A stretch of 64,000 nt of DNA from Litomosoides sigmodontis (taxonomy: Eukaryota; Nematoda; Chromadorea; Rhabditida; Onchocercidae), in assembly GCA_963070105.1 (NCBI GenBank), contig OY718807.1, forward strand, positions 2,175,001-2,239,000, in the 5' to 3' direction. This document shows positions 24,552 through 38,297 of the stretch, one piece after another. A program made the translations under genes and the position numbers. The notes under the pieces were generated by a model, which worked only from the letters and a program-made list of their open reading frames with translations, ran no database searches and was not told the DNA's origin. Numbering within the stretch: position 1 is the stretch's first letter; the number at the start of each line of letters is the position of its first letter.

Positions 24552-27500
24552 ATGGACAAGAAACGAGCTTCAAATTCAATGGAAGAAGAAGCGGGTGTAT
24601 TGAAATCGGGCTACGTTACAGCTGCATTTTTACCTTCCGTAGGTGTTTTTTTTCCTGAAATGCTGTCGTCATCTGCATTGAACATTTTGTTTGAGATCAG
24701 AATTTTTAAGGCATTCACTACAGTTTTAATTTACATATCTTTCGATTTTGTGAAGTAAAGAGTAATTTAGCTCTTGTTTACCCGAAAAAACAGAATTTTT
24801 TATTCTCAGAACATGTGAGTTAGATAACCTTGGTAATGTTTATTAGTTTTCAGAAAACAAAAAAAGTGTATTATGCAGCGTTGGGTCATCGAGCGCTTGA
24901 GTTGCATGAAAGCGAAAAAAAATCTCAGAGGAAGAACAGACATCCGCGACATCTGATTGATCTCTCTACGTGTTTCAACATTAATCGGCATGTAAGCCGA
25001 ATCATTAATTTTATGTGTGACTTTAAAATTATCTCAACATACTTCTGTCCACTTCAAGAGCTTTGTTTTTTATTTAATCCTTCAACTAGAACCTTCTCAT
25101 TTGGGAGAGGGGAGGGGGAAATGCAAATATTCGTTTCTGAAAGAGGTCTTTCACAGTTCCTGCATAATAAACATATAAGCTTTTTTCCACCTTAAATTTC
25201 TTCTGGAATGGATTGTTTTTTGCTCGTGATTCATGCGTTGCATGTGATCTAACTTATATCTTCCAGTAGCTAGGGCCGCTTTTCTTGGTGTCAAAAATCA
25301 CTGTACTTAAACGTCGGCTCATGGTAAACGCTTCAGGGAATGATAGTGTTAGCAGTTTTTCCTTCATGGATTGGAGAGCCTCTAATTATTGGAGTATTTT
25401 TTAGTGCGCCATTTTGTTTCTAATTAGGAAAAGATTTTACGTTTCTAATTAAGAAGAATTAAAGTTGAAAGAAGCAGTGGAAAGTTTCAGGAATTTTAAT
25501 CATTTAAAGAATTTGAGTATGTTCTTGCATGGGCATTTTTTATTGACCAATTTCTGCATAACTTTTGCTAAATATCATTAAAAATTGAATTCGATTATTC
25601 TCATAAACCGGATTAACATTTATCGGATTGCATGGTTTCCAGTGAGCATTCATTGCCAACCGGTCTTCATTATAATAAGTACTGGATTTTTTCAAGGATC
25701 GATGTTAGAAGTTTTAATTTAATTTTTGTATATAATCAGTATTTTCATTCCTTTCTAAGTTGCTCAAATGCTATTTTATGTGGATAAATACTGAATCTTC
25801 GGAAGGTATTATATTTATTCCTCGAAATGTTGAGTAAATGTAGACTGCTGTGCATTTTTTTCGCTGTAATTTTTTAATTTCGTTTATGGAAGGATTTGTC
25901 TAATAAATTTGAATTAATCATATCTCATACGTATTCTGAGAATAGAGATTTACAAAAATTCGGAAGGATTTAGGATATAGATCATTGAAGCAATTAATCA
26001 CTACATTCATTAATAGAGTCAAAATGCTAATCCTCTGTTAAATCCGTGTCATTTCATCAGTATCACCCAGTAAAATATTTTTTGCAGTTTGATGGACGAT
26101 TGAAATACTGCGTAGCAATTATGACACCTGATGAAACGCTCGTTTTGCGAGCGGAAACGGATGTATTAACTGATGAGTGGTATGATATGTTGATGTCCGC
26201 AGTGATACCGGCACGAGCTCTGCATCTTGGACGACCTGTTCTTGCTAACGAGTTTTTTGGTAATTTTAGCCCTTTTTTTTACGCATATTTTATGTCATTC
26301 GATTTTTATTCTGTTCAATGACTTTATTCAAAATAAAATTATTTGAAAAGTAGTGCTATGTGTTTCATCACTGAGCAACTGTTTGTAACATACAATTACA
26401 TATCTAATATAATAATACTCAGTGAAGGAGTTGATTATTCTTCACAGTTGCATGAACTAGTGGAAAACTCGAAAGTCTCAATTTTAACGTTTTAAAATGA
26501 GAATGAAAGAAGAAAATGTGTCCTCATTGTTCTCTTCAGTAATTTATGACTCTTAGGAAATGATTTTATTGAGAAAATGTCGTTTCAGAATGTGCTTGGG
26601 ATGTAACGATGGTTGAGCACCCGAAGTTCCGGAAATCACTTAAATCATCGGAAAAATTGGTTAATTTGTGTACAAAAGATCCATCATTACTCGGACCACA
26701 TCGATTATGTTTTTATCATCACACGATCATTTTATGTAGGCGAGGTATAGAGCCGGCACCTTCGGATGCTCTGTCACAGTCGGGCATTCCGCCGTTCAGA
26801 GTGACTGACTTCGTTGAATTTCCTGTAAGTTCTGTATATTTTTCTGTTTAAAGTGATTAAACTACGAAATACCGACTTGCTGACTTGGCAAGGTAGAACT
26901 CAACAGCGTAGTACTTGTTTGTAGAGCAGTGTAATTAGCACTACAATCTATTTAAAGTATGTTTTATCTTATATTCATCGCTTAATACTAATTACTGGCC
27001 TACTTTTAGCGACAGTACATGGCAAGTTTTGGTTGCCAAGAGAGATATTTTTTCATGGTAATGGGACGTTCATCGCCATCCGGTTCCGGCGAGTTATGGG
27101 CACTGTGTGACTGCGAAGAAGTTGCTGCCGATGTACACAACAAATTAAATAAAATTATAGAAGAGGAGTGTGAGAAAAAAAAAAAGATGCCGAATGGGTC
27201 AGCTTTGATTTTCTTTATTTCATAAATTTTGTATATTTTTAAAGCTAGTTTTCAAGGCTTTACATTTTAACTTTTTGAAGTCGCTAATATTAGCAATAGT
27301 TATTTGCTGATGGGAATTTAATTTGAATTACTAATTAGCCTCTCTGAATTTTAACAACGGCCAGTTTTCGTGGGCTTGTGTGTATCCTTGGTTGCATACT
27401 TTATGTTTCAGATGTGCTTTTTTCCTCTTTCTCTTCAGACTTGAAATCAGAGATTTTGACAATTAGCTTGGCGACCGTTCTTAAATTTTCAGCTTTACTT

Positions 27501-30500
27501 AGCTGAAACATTATTTTTTCCATTGTCTTTTTCAGACCACTGCTACACTTAACTTCAACGTATCATGCGCATCGCGACCGACTTCACACACATAGTGGAC
27601 TTCGAAGAACGGGAACCACGTCGTCAAAGTGATTTTGTTTAATATTTTATATTTATTAGAATAACAAAATGGATAATTGTTAGTTTGCATCATCAATTTC
27701 TTTTTTTGAAATTAGAAGTTTGTTTGAGTGCTTTATAACTTCAAGAAACAAAATGTTTGGAAATAAATACTTTTGGAATAAAATTATACATTTCATTGTA
27801 TGTGGAAAATTCACTTTGTGCTATTTCAGAAAACTGACACCTGATGAATTATCACTAAAAGAACGACGAGCCCAACTACGTGGTTACAAGTGGGCCGCAG
27901 ATTCAATTCAGGAAAGAACACAGGAAGATACCTTATCGCCCAATGTTCCATCCTTCCTGTGGTTTGATTCAACCAACTCTAGGTACATTTTCAATGCTAC
28001 TAACCACATAAAATTTAATATTTTCTACTGTATGCCGTATTTTTATCTCAATTCAAATTGCCATTTCGCTCATACTTATGGTAACTTTTTTTTTATTTTT
28101 GATTCTAAAATTCTGATTGTGTGAGGGTTTTACCATGCGTATTTCCATAATTTATGTTTCCGAACCCACCTATCCGCTATGACGTCGAGTTGCTAACTTT
28201 ATAAACTTTATAGAAGCAAATGTTTGAGGAATTCGCGATCTGGGCAGAATTCTGTGGTTGGAAAAATTGATCGAACGCAAAGCTTCGAAACGAAAATATC
28301 AGTTCCCTCGTCATCGGTAGTTGGCCGGTCAGTTTTACTTTATAATAAAAAAAAACTGCGTTTTCGCCGTCTAAATTTTGTAATTTTAAAAATTCAATTA
28401 AATGCAAATGCTTTGGACATTATAACTTCTTTGCAGCAGAGGAATTGAGAAGAATGGTAAAGGATGTTTCCCTGGCGAGCTGTCATTTGAAAGTTTGGAG
28501 TGGAAGAATCTTTCTCGGAATCATTCTTCATTTGCCTCATCATCAACCACAGAAGAAACCGAAGACAGGTGGGTTCTTCCTTGATTTATCTAAACCATTG
28601 TTTCAGTAATGAATATAATGAAAGTCGTTCCATTTAACATTAAATGCATTTCAAATGTTATTCTAATTTATACTGAGGGCGAAAGTATTGCGAAGACTTG
28701 TAAAAGATTTTTTGTTTTAACTTTGGTGATGTATTCAATAGCTGAAAATGGTGTAGAGAAATTTCGTGAAATAGCGCTGGACTGTTAGTAGAAGGCTGGT
28801 AATGATAAATATAATACGAATGCAAATTCAGAGGCTTTTGCCTTTTTTAGTGTGATATTATAGATTTTTATTCTTTTTAACTTATATTAATGTTATAGCA
28901 CTTATTTAATAATGACTGAATTGTATGTTGATATGTCGGCTTTAATTTGAGTTGTTTGTACGCTGATGTTATTTTGGGTTTTAATTCATAAATTTTAATT
29001 TGAAATTGAAGGAAATTACAGCGGTGGCACATTACGGACCGATTTGGAAGAAACAACCAGTCCTGTTAAAACAACTGTGGAACGACAGATCAAAGCAACT
29101 ATCGAGCGTTGTCATCCGTTCGCGCCGAAACAACAATCCATCTCTCATTCAGAATCTCGTAAAGTTCTTTCGACAACCGGCGGACATCCCGAATATGATG
29201 AACGAGCGGATGGGACGTCATGCTCAGCTGCTGGAAGTACGAGTACCAATGATGATTTCTTGCAAACAACACCTGGCGAAAGTAATATTTGTATTTTGAA
29301 GTCGGGTACAAAATTAAGGGAGGTAATGAAGAAAAGTTTCGTAAAATTCCTTTTTGATCTTAGAAAGTTTTTAGGTTTTCGTCTGACCTTTGCTTTTTTT
29401 GGCGTTATCAACGGAGTGACTAATATTGTTTGATAATGAAGATAGTGTTTGAAATCCTAAGTTTTATCAATTCATTAAACTGACTGGTAGGTGGTTGCTG
29501 ATTGGTTGCTAGTGTTCTATCCATGGTGAAAAAAGGGTACTTTCGTTGTACAATGGATGTTTGGATTAACCAAGTTGTGTAAAATTGCGAAATTTTTTGC
29601 CGAGCGTTTGCCTCGGCCAACTGGGCATTTCCTAGGAGTATTAGAATTTTACTGCTTTGTTTTTTCTGCATTTTCTTCTTTCTGTATTTTTTTGTTTTTC
29701 TGCAATAAGTCACTTTATTATTTAATGTAATGGAAAATTTGCTGGCAGTTTTGGATCGTTATAATTAATCTTTTTCGAGTATAGGAAGTAGTTGAGAATA
29801 TGTTCTGCGCTCAGGGATTTAATGATTTACACTTCATTAATGATACTTATAATTTTAATAGTTAATTTGGTTATTTCAGTGTCAGAGGATGCATCTGGAG
29901 ATAATTTGGAGTATGCTCCAATGGAAATGAATTCATGGTCATCGGGAAGTGCATCACATCTTGGTCTATCAATAGGTGATTATAACTTTATATTGCAGTC
30001 AGTAAGAAAAAGAGTGCATCAATGCGAAATGAGAGAAAGTTTACATTACATTTCTAAATAGTGAAGTATTACCACAATCGCGTGTTTTGCAAAAATTAGA
30101 TTTGTAATGAGATGATGAAAATGTAGTGTTTGACTAAATGTTATTTTCAATTATTTATAAGCTTTTTATAATAAATCGTTGTGTGTGCTTTGTTTTTAGG
30201 AGAGCCACAATTCAATTTCGAAGAAGTACGATCGTATGTATCGGACAGCAGCGATAGTTGCTATTCTTCAATGGCAGCAAACGGTGCGCCTCGGTAAGTT
30301 TTTCATTTTGGTAATGCGGTTCTCTCTTATCTTTTCATGAGCGCATATAAATATATTTGCTCTATGACTGCTTGTTCAGTGCATATTCGTTTGGTGCATC
30401 ACATATTGTCCATCAACAACCGCGGCGTTCAGGAAGAAAAGTGGTACACCCCGAGCACGGTTCGCCAGCACTGAATTCGCTGTAAGTGAAATATTGTTGA

Positions 30501-32989
30501 TGTTCCGTAAATTTTATCTCGAATCTCTTCAGTTTTCCTTGAACTTGTGTTTTCTGTTTGCTTAATGCATATATTTCTATTTATCATATTACAACCATGT
30601 TCTGTTATAGGCGTAGTAGTAGTACCTTACCGCAAAGTGAAGACATACATCATTCAAATAAGCCGTCACCTTCAACTTGTGCCTCTCGAGAAGATGCTCG
30701 AAAAAGGGCTTTTTCTTTGGGCAGCAGCAAATCGTGGTTTCAGTATGTTAAATTTCAAACTTATATGTATACTAAATAAGTAATCTAGATTCCAAATAAT
30801 ATCCCAAGTGACTCAGTTCTTTAGTTCAGAATACTTTATCCACTGAATTTGTGTATCTGATTTGCAGGAAGCCGTTCCGGAAGCTATCTCGTGATTTTAT
30901 ATCACGTGCACATCGTTTATCGAATACGTCTCAAGCATCATCAACGAGTTCAACTGGTTTGTCACTGATTCACTCACCAAACTCTTCACTTTTGCCCGCA
31001 ACACCCCAAATCGCCACTGATCCGTACCCGGTATCTCGTGGTGAGTTGTACCTGCTTTATTCCATTTCCTAGAAGCGAATTTCTTTTACGTTTACAGCGC
31101 TAACTGATAACCTTACTTATGGTTATAATAAATCATACTAAGATATATCGATGTAAATCTCAAACAGAATGTTTATCTAACTATGCGTGGATATGCGATT
31201 CTCGATCTAACACAGGCTGAAGTGGTCTGTTTGCTATTGCCCTTCTATTTGTATTATATCACTAACAACATCCATGATGAAGGAATTTATCTGCAATATG
31301 AAAAATAAATGGAATCTTTGATGCGTTGATTAGATTTACTTTTTTAGCAACTTTTTAAAATTGGATCCTCTTTTATTTATTTAATATAGCACATCTGGTT
31401 CCTTTAATCGTTATAATTAGGCCGTTACTCATTATGTGAATTTCAGTTCGATCAGGAAGTACGGGATCAGGGATTTCAACTCCATATTCCAAGCCTAACG
31501 TGAGTAGTGATCCTGCAGGCGACCATGTCCCAGTGGATTTTGGTGGTGGTGGCCTGTCACTAGGCAAATCAGCAAGTGGCTCATTACATAGTGTCGATAG
31601 TCCTTCAAGGTATATTCCTCCATTTTATTGTTTAATTTGATATACGCAGGAAGTGTTCCGCGAATAAATATTCTGGAAAATTATAATCAGCATATTTCAT
31701 TAAAAATGTAACACGTGCAGTGAGCATACAACTGATATAAATGGCAAGCTATTTGATTTCGTGTTATCTCCCCGCTCTTTCAGATCGCGTACTTCTTCAT
31801 TTGGTTGTGGGCAACGCTATTATGGATCGCGTGATACAAACGATGTCATTGTACATAATACAGATGCAGAAACAGATTACACTTCAGCTCTTCCATTACG
31901 GCGTACATATGAACGATGTAGAGAACAACGTTAGTTTATAACTATTATTTCTATGTAAAGCAATAGTTCTGTCATGCAATCTTTTTTTTGGTTCATTAGG
32001 TAAAAGAGAAGACCGTAAATTGTAGATTCTAAAAGGCGTTACAGAAAACGATGAGGAATATGATGCTGAATTATGAAAAAGCATATGATATACTATATAT
32101 GCTAATATTCAGCTTAGCGGTCTGGCGTTCATGCTGGCAATTTTCAGTCAGTTTATGGTCCGTTGAATATCGTTTCACATTTGGGTACTTTTTCAAGTAC
32201 TCTGAAATGGAAATTATTTTTAATTCTGTTTTGTAGCCTTTCGGGCAACAGAAGAAAGACATTCTTTGAAATTAAGTTACAGAGGTTTGGCAAATAGTGA
32301 AGTATTATGCAATACATCATGGTATTTTTTAAGTTACTCCTTAATGGGCTTAATGTGCTATAATTCCGCCCGTATGCCTTTTATTTTTAAATTGCATGTA
32401 CGTCTTATATGGATTAGATTATAATTGTCATTGTGATGGAAACGGTTTCAGTCAATAGTTCTGTATGTGTACCAAACGAAGTTGATGAGGCGGATGATTA
32501 TGTTGTAAGAGACCCGGCAGATGCATCGGATTTTCGTATTAGTTCACCGCACATCAGTCATGAAGGACAATTATGTGCCAATAGTTACTCAGATTCTCGT
32601 AGTTCGCAGATTTTCGAAACGATACAAGAAAGTTTATCGGGAAGATCATCTCCTACAAAGTTTGCTTGTTGCGGTTCTTAATGAAAATGTTTCTAATACA
32701 AATAGTATTGACGTATTGACTTTTTTGGTCTTTCAATGAATACAACCCAGTGAAATTTAGTAGCAGAAATTATAATTTCAGAGATACTGATTCGGTCGGA
32801 AGTCAAGAGCAAGAAGTTGTGGATAAAATGGATCGAAAATGCGAAAAAAGTAAATCCATGGAAAAGCAAATTTGTAAAGATGGTGGTGATGATGGCAGTG
32901 ATGGAGGACAAAAAAAAATATTGAGTTCTAATCCTGATTTAGAATTTGTTCCCACAGATGTAAGCTTTCATTTTATGTTGATTAAATGA
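24552..32989 (+). CDS. ist-1: insulin receptor substrate (IRS) homologue
   Basis: Scaffold expected to be phosphorylated by an insulin/IGF receptor and to recruit PI3-kinase at the membrane. Exons with continuous phase: 24552-24614, 24854-24991, 26088-26259, 26589-26824, 27010-27197, 27536-27628, 27830-27982, 28214-28327, 28437-28568, 29022-29281, 29880-29975, 30200-30293, 30380-30481, 30611-30742, 30868-31040, 31447-31609, 31784-31929, 32237-32321, 32459-32659, 32782-32959. About 973 residues. PH domain, residues about 14-124, has the IRS hallmark STCFNIN. PTB domain, about 125-262, includes PHRLCFYHHTI and ERYFFMVMGRSS. The tail is serine-rich with LHTHSGLRRTGTTS, p85-type YxxM motifs YAPM (Y528) and YSSM (Y570), and an Akt-type RKRAFS (about S649). 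Start: ATG in AAAATGG, with PH following directly. Reading through the last donor gives a stop at 32987; alternatively it splices to 35200. The junction at 32321/32459 is one of two options. The symbol is by homology with C. elegans. Confidence 0.9.
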
Positions 32990-34843
32990 AATTAGCGCTA
33001 ATTATTCCATATAAGTTTAAGACATACAAACGGCAATATAAGTGATAAGGGGAGTTTACTAATGCAGAAGATGTTAAGTTGAGTAGACCTCTCTCGTTTT
33101 TCCTAATTTGGAGCATTTTGCACCCAAGCCTTTATATGGTTTCTTTTTTTGCTATTATTATAATGAGTAACCGAGCCTGTACGTCCCTAACAAGATCCGC
33201 GTAAATTTCGAATAGGGTAAAATTTATGCAAACTTTCTGCATTAGAAATGTTTTGAAAATGCCGCATTATTTTGCAGCCATCTCAGTGATAGTTTGAAAA
33301 AAGTATAAATTGTTGCGGAATGGAAGACCTTATTGGAGAAATTTGCACGCATTTTTGGAGCGGAATTTGTTGTTTTAAAAGCCTCAGTCGCTAATAAAAA
33401 TGAACATAATATCCCTTATCATATATAGTAGCTCTAAATTTTGTTGAATTTTACAGCTTATTTCACTTTTAAAGGATCATTTCTCATCGTGTTCCATAAA
33501 ATGCAAGTTTTTTATATGTGAAAATTCGGATGTGATGAATATTTATGCTGCTTACTTCTGTTACATTTACGATCTCAAAATTTTTTTCTCGACATCTTTG
33601 TTCTTATTCACTAGGTGCTACGGAAATGTGACGCAAATATTAGGTTAATTATCCATTTTTCGATGTAATTGTGCATGAAGCAAAATCTCTCACTTCACTG
33701 CCAAAGTATTGTTAGTGAAACAAGATTTCACTTCCCATTTTACCTTACCTTTTCCGGTAAAAAATTCAGTGACAGTACACTGCTAGATTTTGGGAGATCT
33801 CACTTCATGTGGCTTATAAAGCTTTAACTGTTGGAATCTGGGTTGTAGTAATTTTTCTGATAATTTTTCCGTTCAGCCATTGCTCTGCAACACATAGCTC
33901 CCCGTATTGTACAGATTAGATATTTGTCTATCATACTTTTTCAGAATGTAAAAACCGTTATTTGAAGGAATCGTTGACTCCCATTAAATTTCTTTGTCTT
34001 CATGCACGATATCTGTTAAAATTCATGAGTTATTATGCTGAATTATAAAATTTGCATTTTGCTACAAATACATCTCTTATTAGGGAAACAAAATTCAATC
34101 CATTCATTTGCATAGGAAATGTTCGTTACGCTCTTTCCACTTTGCACAGTGCTATGTCTAGTTTTTTGTATGTTACAATTTGACAGAAATTTACTCTTCC
34201 GAATGCTTTCCCCATTGTATTTATTTTAAGCAATTCTTAGGAGAGTTTGATTTTTATTCGATTTTTATCGTTGATTGTTTTTATTCAAATTTCTAATCAC
34301 AAATATTGCATTTTTTTTTCGTTGTTTATGAGAGCTCATCGAAACGTAGCTGGTTATTTATGATTTTAATTGATTCCCAGTATCTGATTAGAATTTTTTG
34401 AAATTTCATTTTCGTAATCGGTGTTATGTGATAACTTTCTACACGAAGCTGATATAATGGTTTGACATGAATGTTTCAGGTTTTCATCTTCGCTCATTTC
34501 AGTGGGACGCAGTTTTTTTCTTTTTTTCATTTTTTTTGTGTGTCCTTTAATTTTGTTCGCATTCAAAACGTGTCTGTAATTTTTGTACAATTTTGATAAA
34601 AGATGTAAATTTTAAATCGTGAACATTTTATGCGGACATTTTTACGAAAAGGAACTGGAATTGTGGAATTTGAAAGTGATAACTTTTGAACTTTCGGAGA
34701 AAACCATTGTTCATCATGGTTCCCTTCGCCACATTGGTTTTATAAATAAATAGATTAGCTGAACTTCTGATGTTGTGTTACTCGTTCAAAGCATATGTGA
34801 GTGATAGAATTTCATGCTATTATGGCGGACTTCACGTCGATAG

Positions 34844-34875
<32 letters not shown>

Positions 34876-35199
34876 CAAGTGGGGGAATTTGCATAATTTA
34901 AAGGAACGATTAAATCGCATGCATTCACTTATGCTGTACAAAAAATTAAATTGATTTGGTTGAAGTGTAGTTGTTATCACCTTTTACTGTAGGAATTGGT
35001 TGCTTAATGTTGTGATGTGCTACGGAAAGCGTAAAGAGGTTATGTATATTAAAAAATATTTCAATCCAACATTTTTGCAACAATGAAGGGAATTTTAATT
35101 TACAACTGCAATCACTGTTGCTGTTGCTTAAAATACATTGGATATAAAAGGGCGAACAGCTGATTTTCTACAAAATTATCGTTAAATAAATTATTGAAG
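32990..35199. other. intron or intergenic sequence after the IRS exons
   Basis: About 2.2 kb, AT-rich. An open stretch starting after TTTTACAG near 33456 is low in coding character. A TG repeat lies at 34845-34873. If the exon at 35200-35355 belongs to the IRS gene, this is its last intron. Confidence 0.45.
34845..34873. repeat. (TG)n microsatellite
   Basis: About 14 TG units. Confidence 0.9.
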
Positions 35200-35355
35200 A
35201 GTGCTCGGCAAGATGGTGGAACAACGCGTGAATTGAGTGGGAAGGTAAACTCCAGCTTAACCTCCTCGAAAACTGTTACATCGAAAGTTGACGATGGACG
35301 AAAAGCGATTAAGCATGATTCAAGTCACCCGTTCAATGAAATTCTGTATGAATAA
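35200..35355 (+). CDS. possible last exon of the IRS gene
   Basis: An open segment of 51 codons ends with TAA at 35353-35355, immediately followed by ATAAAA (AATAAT/ATAAA polyadenylation-like). It is hydrophilic and Ser/Lys-rich (TRELSGKVNSSLTSS, KAIKHDSSHPF, ending NEILYE), matching the style of the IRS tail, and fits phase 0 after the donor at 32960. The acceptor (ATTGAAG) is weaker than the usual TTTCAG. It could instead be a separate small exon or an upstream part of the phosphatase gene, but its phase does not fit the exon at 35633. Confidence 0.35.
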   Translation, partial: SARQDGGTTRELSGKVNSSLTSSKTVTSKVDDGRKAIKHDSSHPFNEILYE

Positions 35356-35632
35356 TAAAATTAATGAAATGCATTTTTTAACAAATGTAGAGGTGTAGTT
35401 TCAAAATTCATTTCTCAATTATTTCAATAAGTGTTAACGTTGGCAGAACAAAATATTTGACAAGTGCGATAATTTTTTCTTTTGATGATTTCCTTTCTTT
35501 TTCTTCAAGGATTTCTTTTTCGAAAAACGAGCAAATAATGAGTAAAATGAATTTCAAAATTTGCTTCAATGTTGCAATTGCTAGGAGCGGAGAGAGATGT
35601 TGTTGTTATTTTTTTTTTTTTGCTTCCTGCAG

Positions 35633-38297
35633 AGTGCCAAAGTCAAGAGTTCAGAATGAAAGAATGAAAAATTCAAAGACGAAGTCGGAAAGTGAAGAGG
35701 AAGATGATAGGGAGACGTGGGAGGATATAACAACATTAACTGAGGATATCAACATTGATGACCTGGTCAGTACATTCTAATTTTCTTCTCTTTTTCTTAC
35801 CTCCGTAAAATTATTTACGAATAAATAAAATCACTGATGTGAAAAATCACACAACTAAAGATCAAATATGTTAGCTGAAGTGGAGGAATGAAATTAAACG
35901 GAGTTGAAATGAATTTTAAAATCACACACAACTCTTTGTTCCATCCATTTAGAAATAATTATCACATTGAAATAATTAATAAAGTCGTTTTATGCAAAAT
36001 TTGATGTCTCTCGCTTTCTTCAAACTTTTTCTTTTCCGGATGTTTTACCGGAATGTGAAAAGAAGCGTAGTCAAACGTCTCTGCGGAATTACTTATTTGA
36101 GGTGAATGAATGGATTGCTAGTATGCTTAGCAAAGGTACAAAAGGTCTAAATGATGAATTCATGGAGGTATGCGCCAGGACGAAACCATCACCGGATGAC
36201 TACACCATTTTCACAGCTAATCAAAATTCCGGTAAAGCAAATTTATCTGTCTCATTTTATCCTTTGAAAAATGCTCCGTAAAAAAGGTGAATGCTTTTAG
36301 CATGCTTGAAAAAAGAGCGACTGGTCGTATATACACCATTTATGATATTTTAATTGTTTTTAATTTTAATTTTAATTTGATCATTATAATCAATAGGGAT
36401 TTACAGCTGTGATTCTCAAAAACATAGGTTTTTCTAACGCGCACTCTTTGATGTGTTCAAATTTTTCAAGTGCAGAAAGAAAACGAGTGTTGTGTTAAGG
36501 TCGGAATCGCTATCGGAACGTGGTATGCTTAAATAATTCACGTGTAAAACTTATCAATCATCCAACCGGCAACGACTATATTCACGCTAATTATATTAGT
36601 ACACCTTTTTCACAACGACGTTTCATTTGTACTCAGGTCATTTCATCGTTTCTTCTTCATCATGCTTGAATTAATTTCAAATTTAACAGAAATTTTAAGC
36701 TAACGAATTTGTGACTAATTGATAAAGAATATTCATGGAGATTTAGCGATTGAAAAATGTAACACTGGATCAGCTAGCATCCATCCAATTGAATTTATCG
36801 ATGTTTTTCAAATTGTCAAATTTCAGGCTCCTCTGGATCATACAATTTATGATTTTTGGTTTATGATAATGCAAGAAAAAGTGAAATATATAGTTATGCT
36901 AACAAATTTCATTGAAAAAGGCTACAACAAATCAGCTGCGTACTTCCCGTTTGACGAACACGGAACGGAGAACTTCAATGGCGTAACAGTGAAATGTCTT
37001 AGAGTAAGATTGGAAATTTTGGAAATTTCAATGAGCGTGAAGTTTACGCTAACATTACGCTCATTTTCATGTCTTTCAGTGCAAACGTCGCGTGGATTTT
37101 GAGTGTGAGGTGTGGGAGCGTTCGTTGATCGTCGAATTACCAGGCGTGAAATCGGCAACTGTAAAGCATTTTCACTGGATTGATTGGCGTGATCATAGCG
37201 TACCTAATAGCTTCACGTGTCCATTGCATCTGCTTGAAGTGGTAAAACTTTGTCAAATATTTCACTGGCAATTCTTCCTCTCTCTTTTCTATAGTAAATC
37301 ACATTTTCAATTTGTAATTAAGCGCGTCAAAGTAAAAGGTAAAGTTCAGTGGGAAAATGAATGCGCTTTTCTTCTTTGTTAATGAATTCTTTAAAAAATC
37401 CTAAATTTGAAATTAAACGTTTGTAAATGCTAGCTGGTGTCTTCTTGTAGCTTTACATCACAATAAACCGTACATAAGAACAATAGAAATGGTAAAGTGT
37501 GGAATTTAACAGGTGCGACTGTCAACAACACCAATTGTACTACACTGTTCCGCCGGTATTGGACGCACCGGCTGCCTCGTATTCATCGAATTAGTTCTCG
37601 AGAAGTTATTGTGCAAGCAAAATTGCTCTAATATGGGTCTCATCCTCACTGCCTTACGCAAACAGCGTGCTTATTTAATTCAGAATAATATCGTACGTGC
37701 ATTTTCATTCCTATAACATCATAGATTTTAAAAAAAATTTTTTGAAGGAATTCAGTGTTTTAGCAATTAGCGTTAGGTATATTAAGTAATTGACGTAGTC
37801 ATATGTATTAAATAAAGTTGGCAAATTTTTTTTTCTATAATTTTTTTTCAAGAAAATTTTTTTCCAAATTGTGTTTTAACTTATATTTGGAATGCAATTT
37901 TAGTAAATTTAATTAAAATATTTAAAGGCTATTTTTAAGCTATTATTATTTTTATTAGCTTCTTTAGCATCTAGCTAATACTACAATAGCGAAATCTCTA
38001 CTATCTCACTTCACTTTACGTGGGGTGGAAAGCAGAGGGAATTGAGTTAATTAACATATATTAATATTCTACATTTCGTAGTAATCCTACTACTACCTGA
38101 TCACGTGAATCACGTGTGCAAGCGTGCTTTATTTGCAGCAATATCTTTACGTGCATCGTACTCTGCTACACTGCTTTACATTAATTGGACGTATTAAAAA
38201 AATGGACGAAGTGCGTGAATTTATCAATAATTACAATCAGTTCGTGTGCGACAAACCTATCAACAGCACCAGCCTTAGCAGTGCTCAATACAAGTAG
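35633..38297 (+). CDS. protein tyrosine phosphatase, nematode-expanded non-receptor type
   Basis: Dephosphorylates phosphotyrosine on proteins, presumably in the cytoplasm (no signal or membrane segment seen). Exons: 35633-35765, 35985-36231, 36500-36636, 36827-37003, 37080-37241, 37513-37692, 38139-38297 (TAG); phases agree throughout, about 397 residues. The N-terminus is charged (KSESEEEDDRETWED), followed by RNYLFEVNEWIASML and GLNDEF, a pre-domain typical of the nematode-expanded family. Catalytic features: NRYRNVVCL, NDYIHANYIS, the general-acid loop as WRDHSVP (Asp kept, usual Pro replaced by Arg), the signature HCSAGIGRTG (Cys codon 37546, Arg codon 37564) and the Q-loop region QNNIQYLYVH. 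All essential residues are present, so it should be active. The start is uncertain: the first in-frame ATG is near 35664 and a TGCAG acceptor at 35632 could be a trans-splice site. Two acceptors end in AAG rather than CAG (35984, 36499). Confidence 0.88.

Noticed and set aside
29044..29713. Several overlapping minus-strand frames opposite an IRS exon and its intron
   Set aside because: Shadows of the plus-strand serine-rich coding exon, or AT-rich intron.
33456..33645. Open phase-0 stretch after TTTTACAG as the last IRS exon
   Set aside because: Aromatic and Cys-rich AT-type translation unlike the serine-rich IRS tail; the segment at 35200-35355 fits better.
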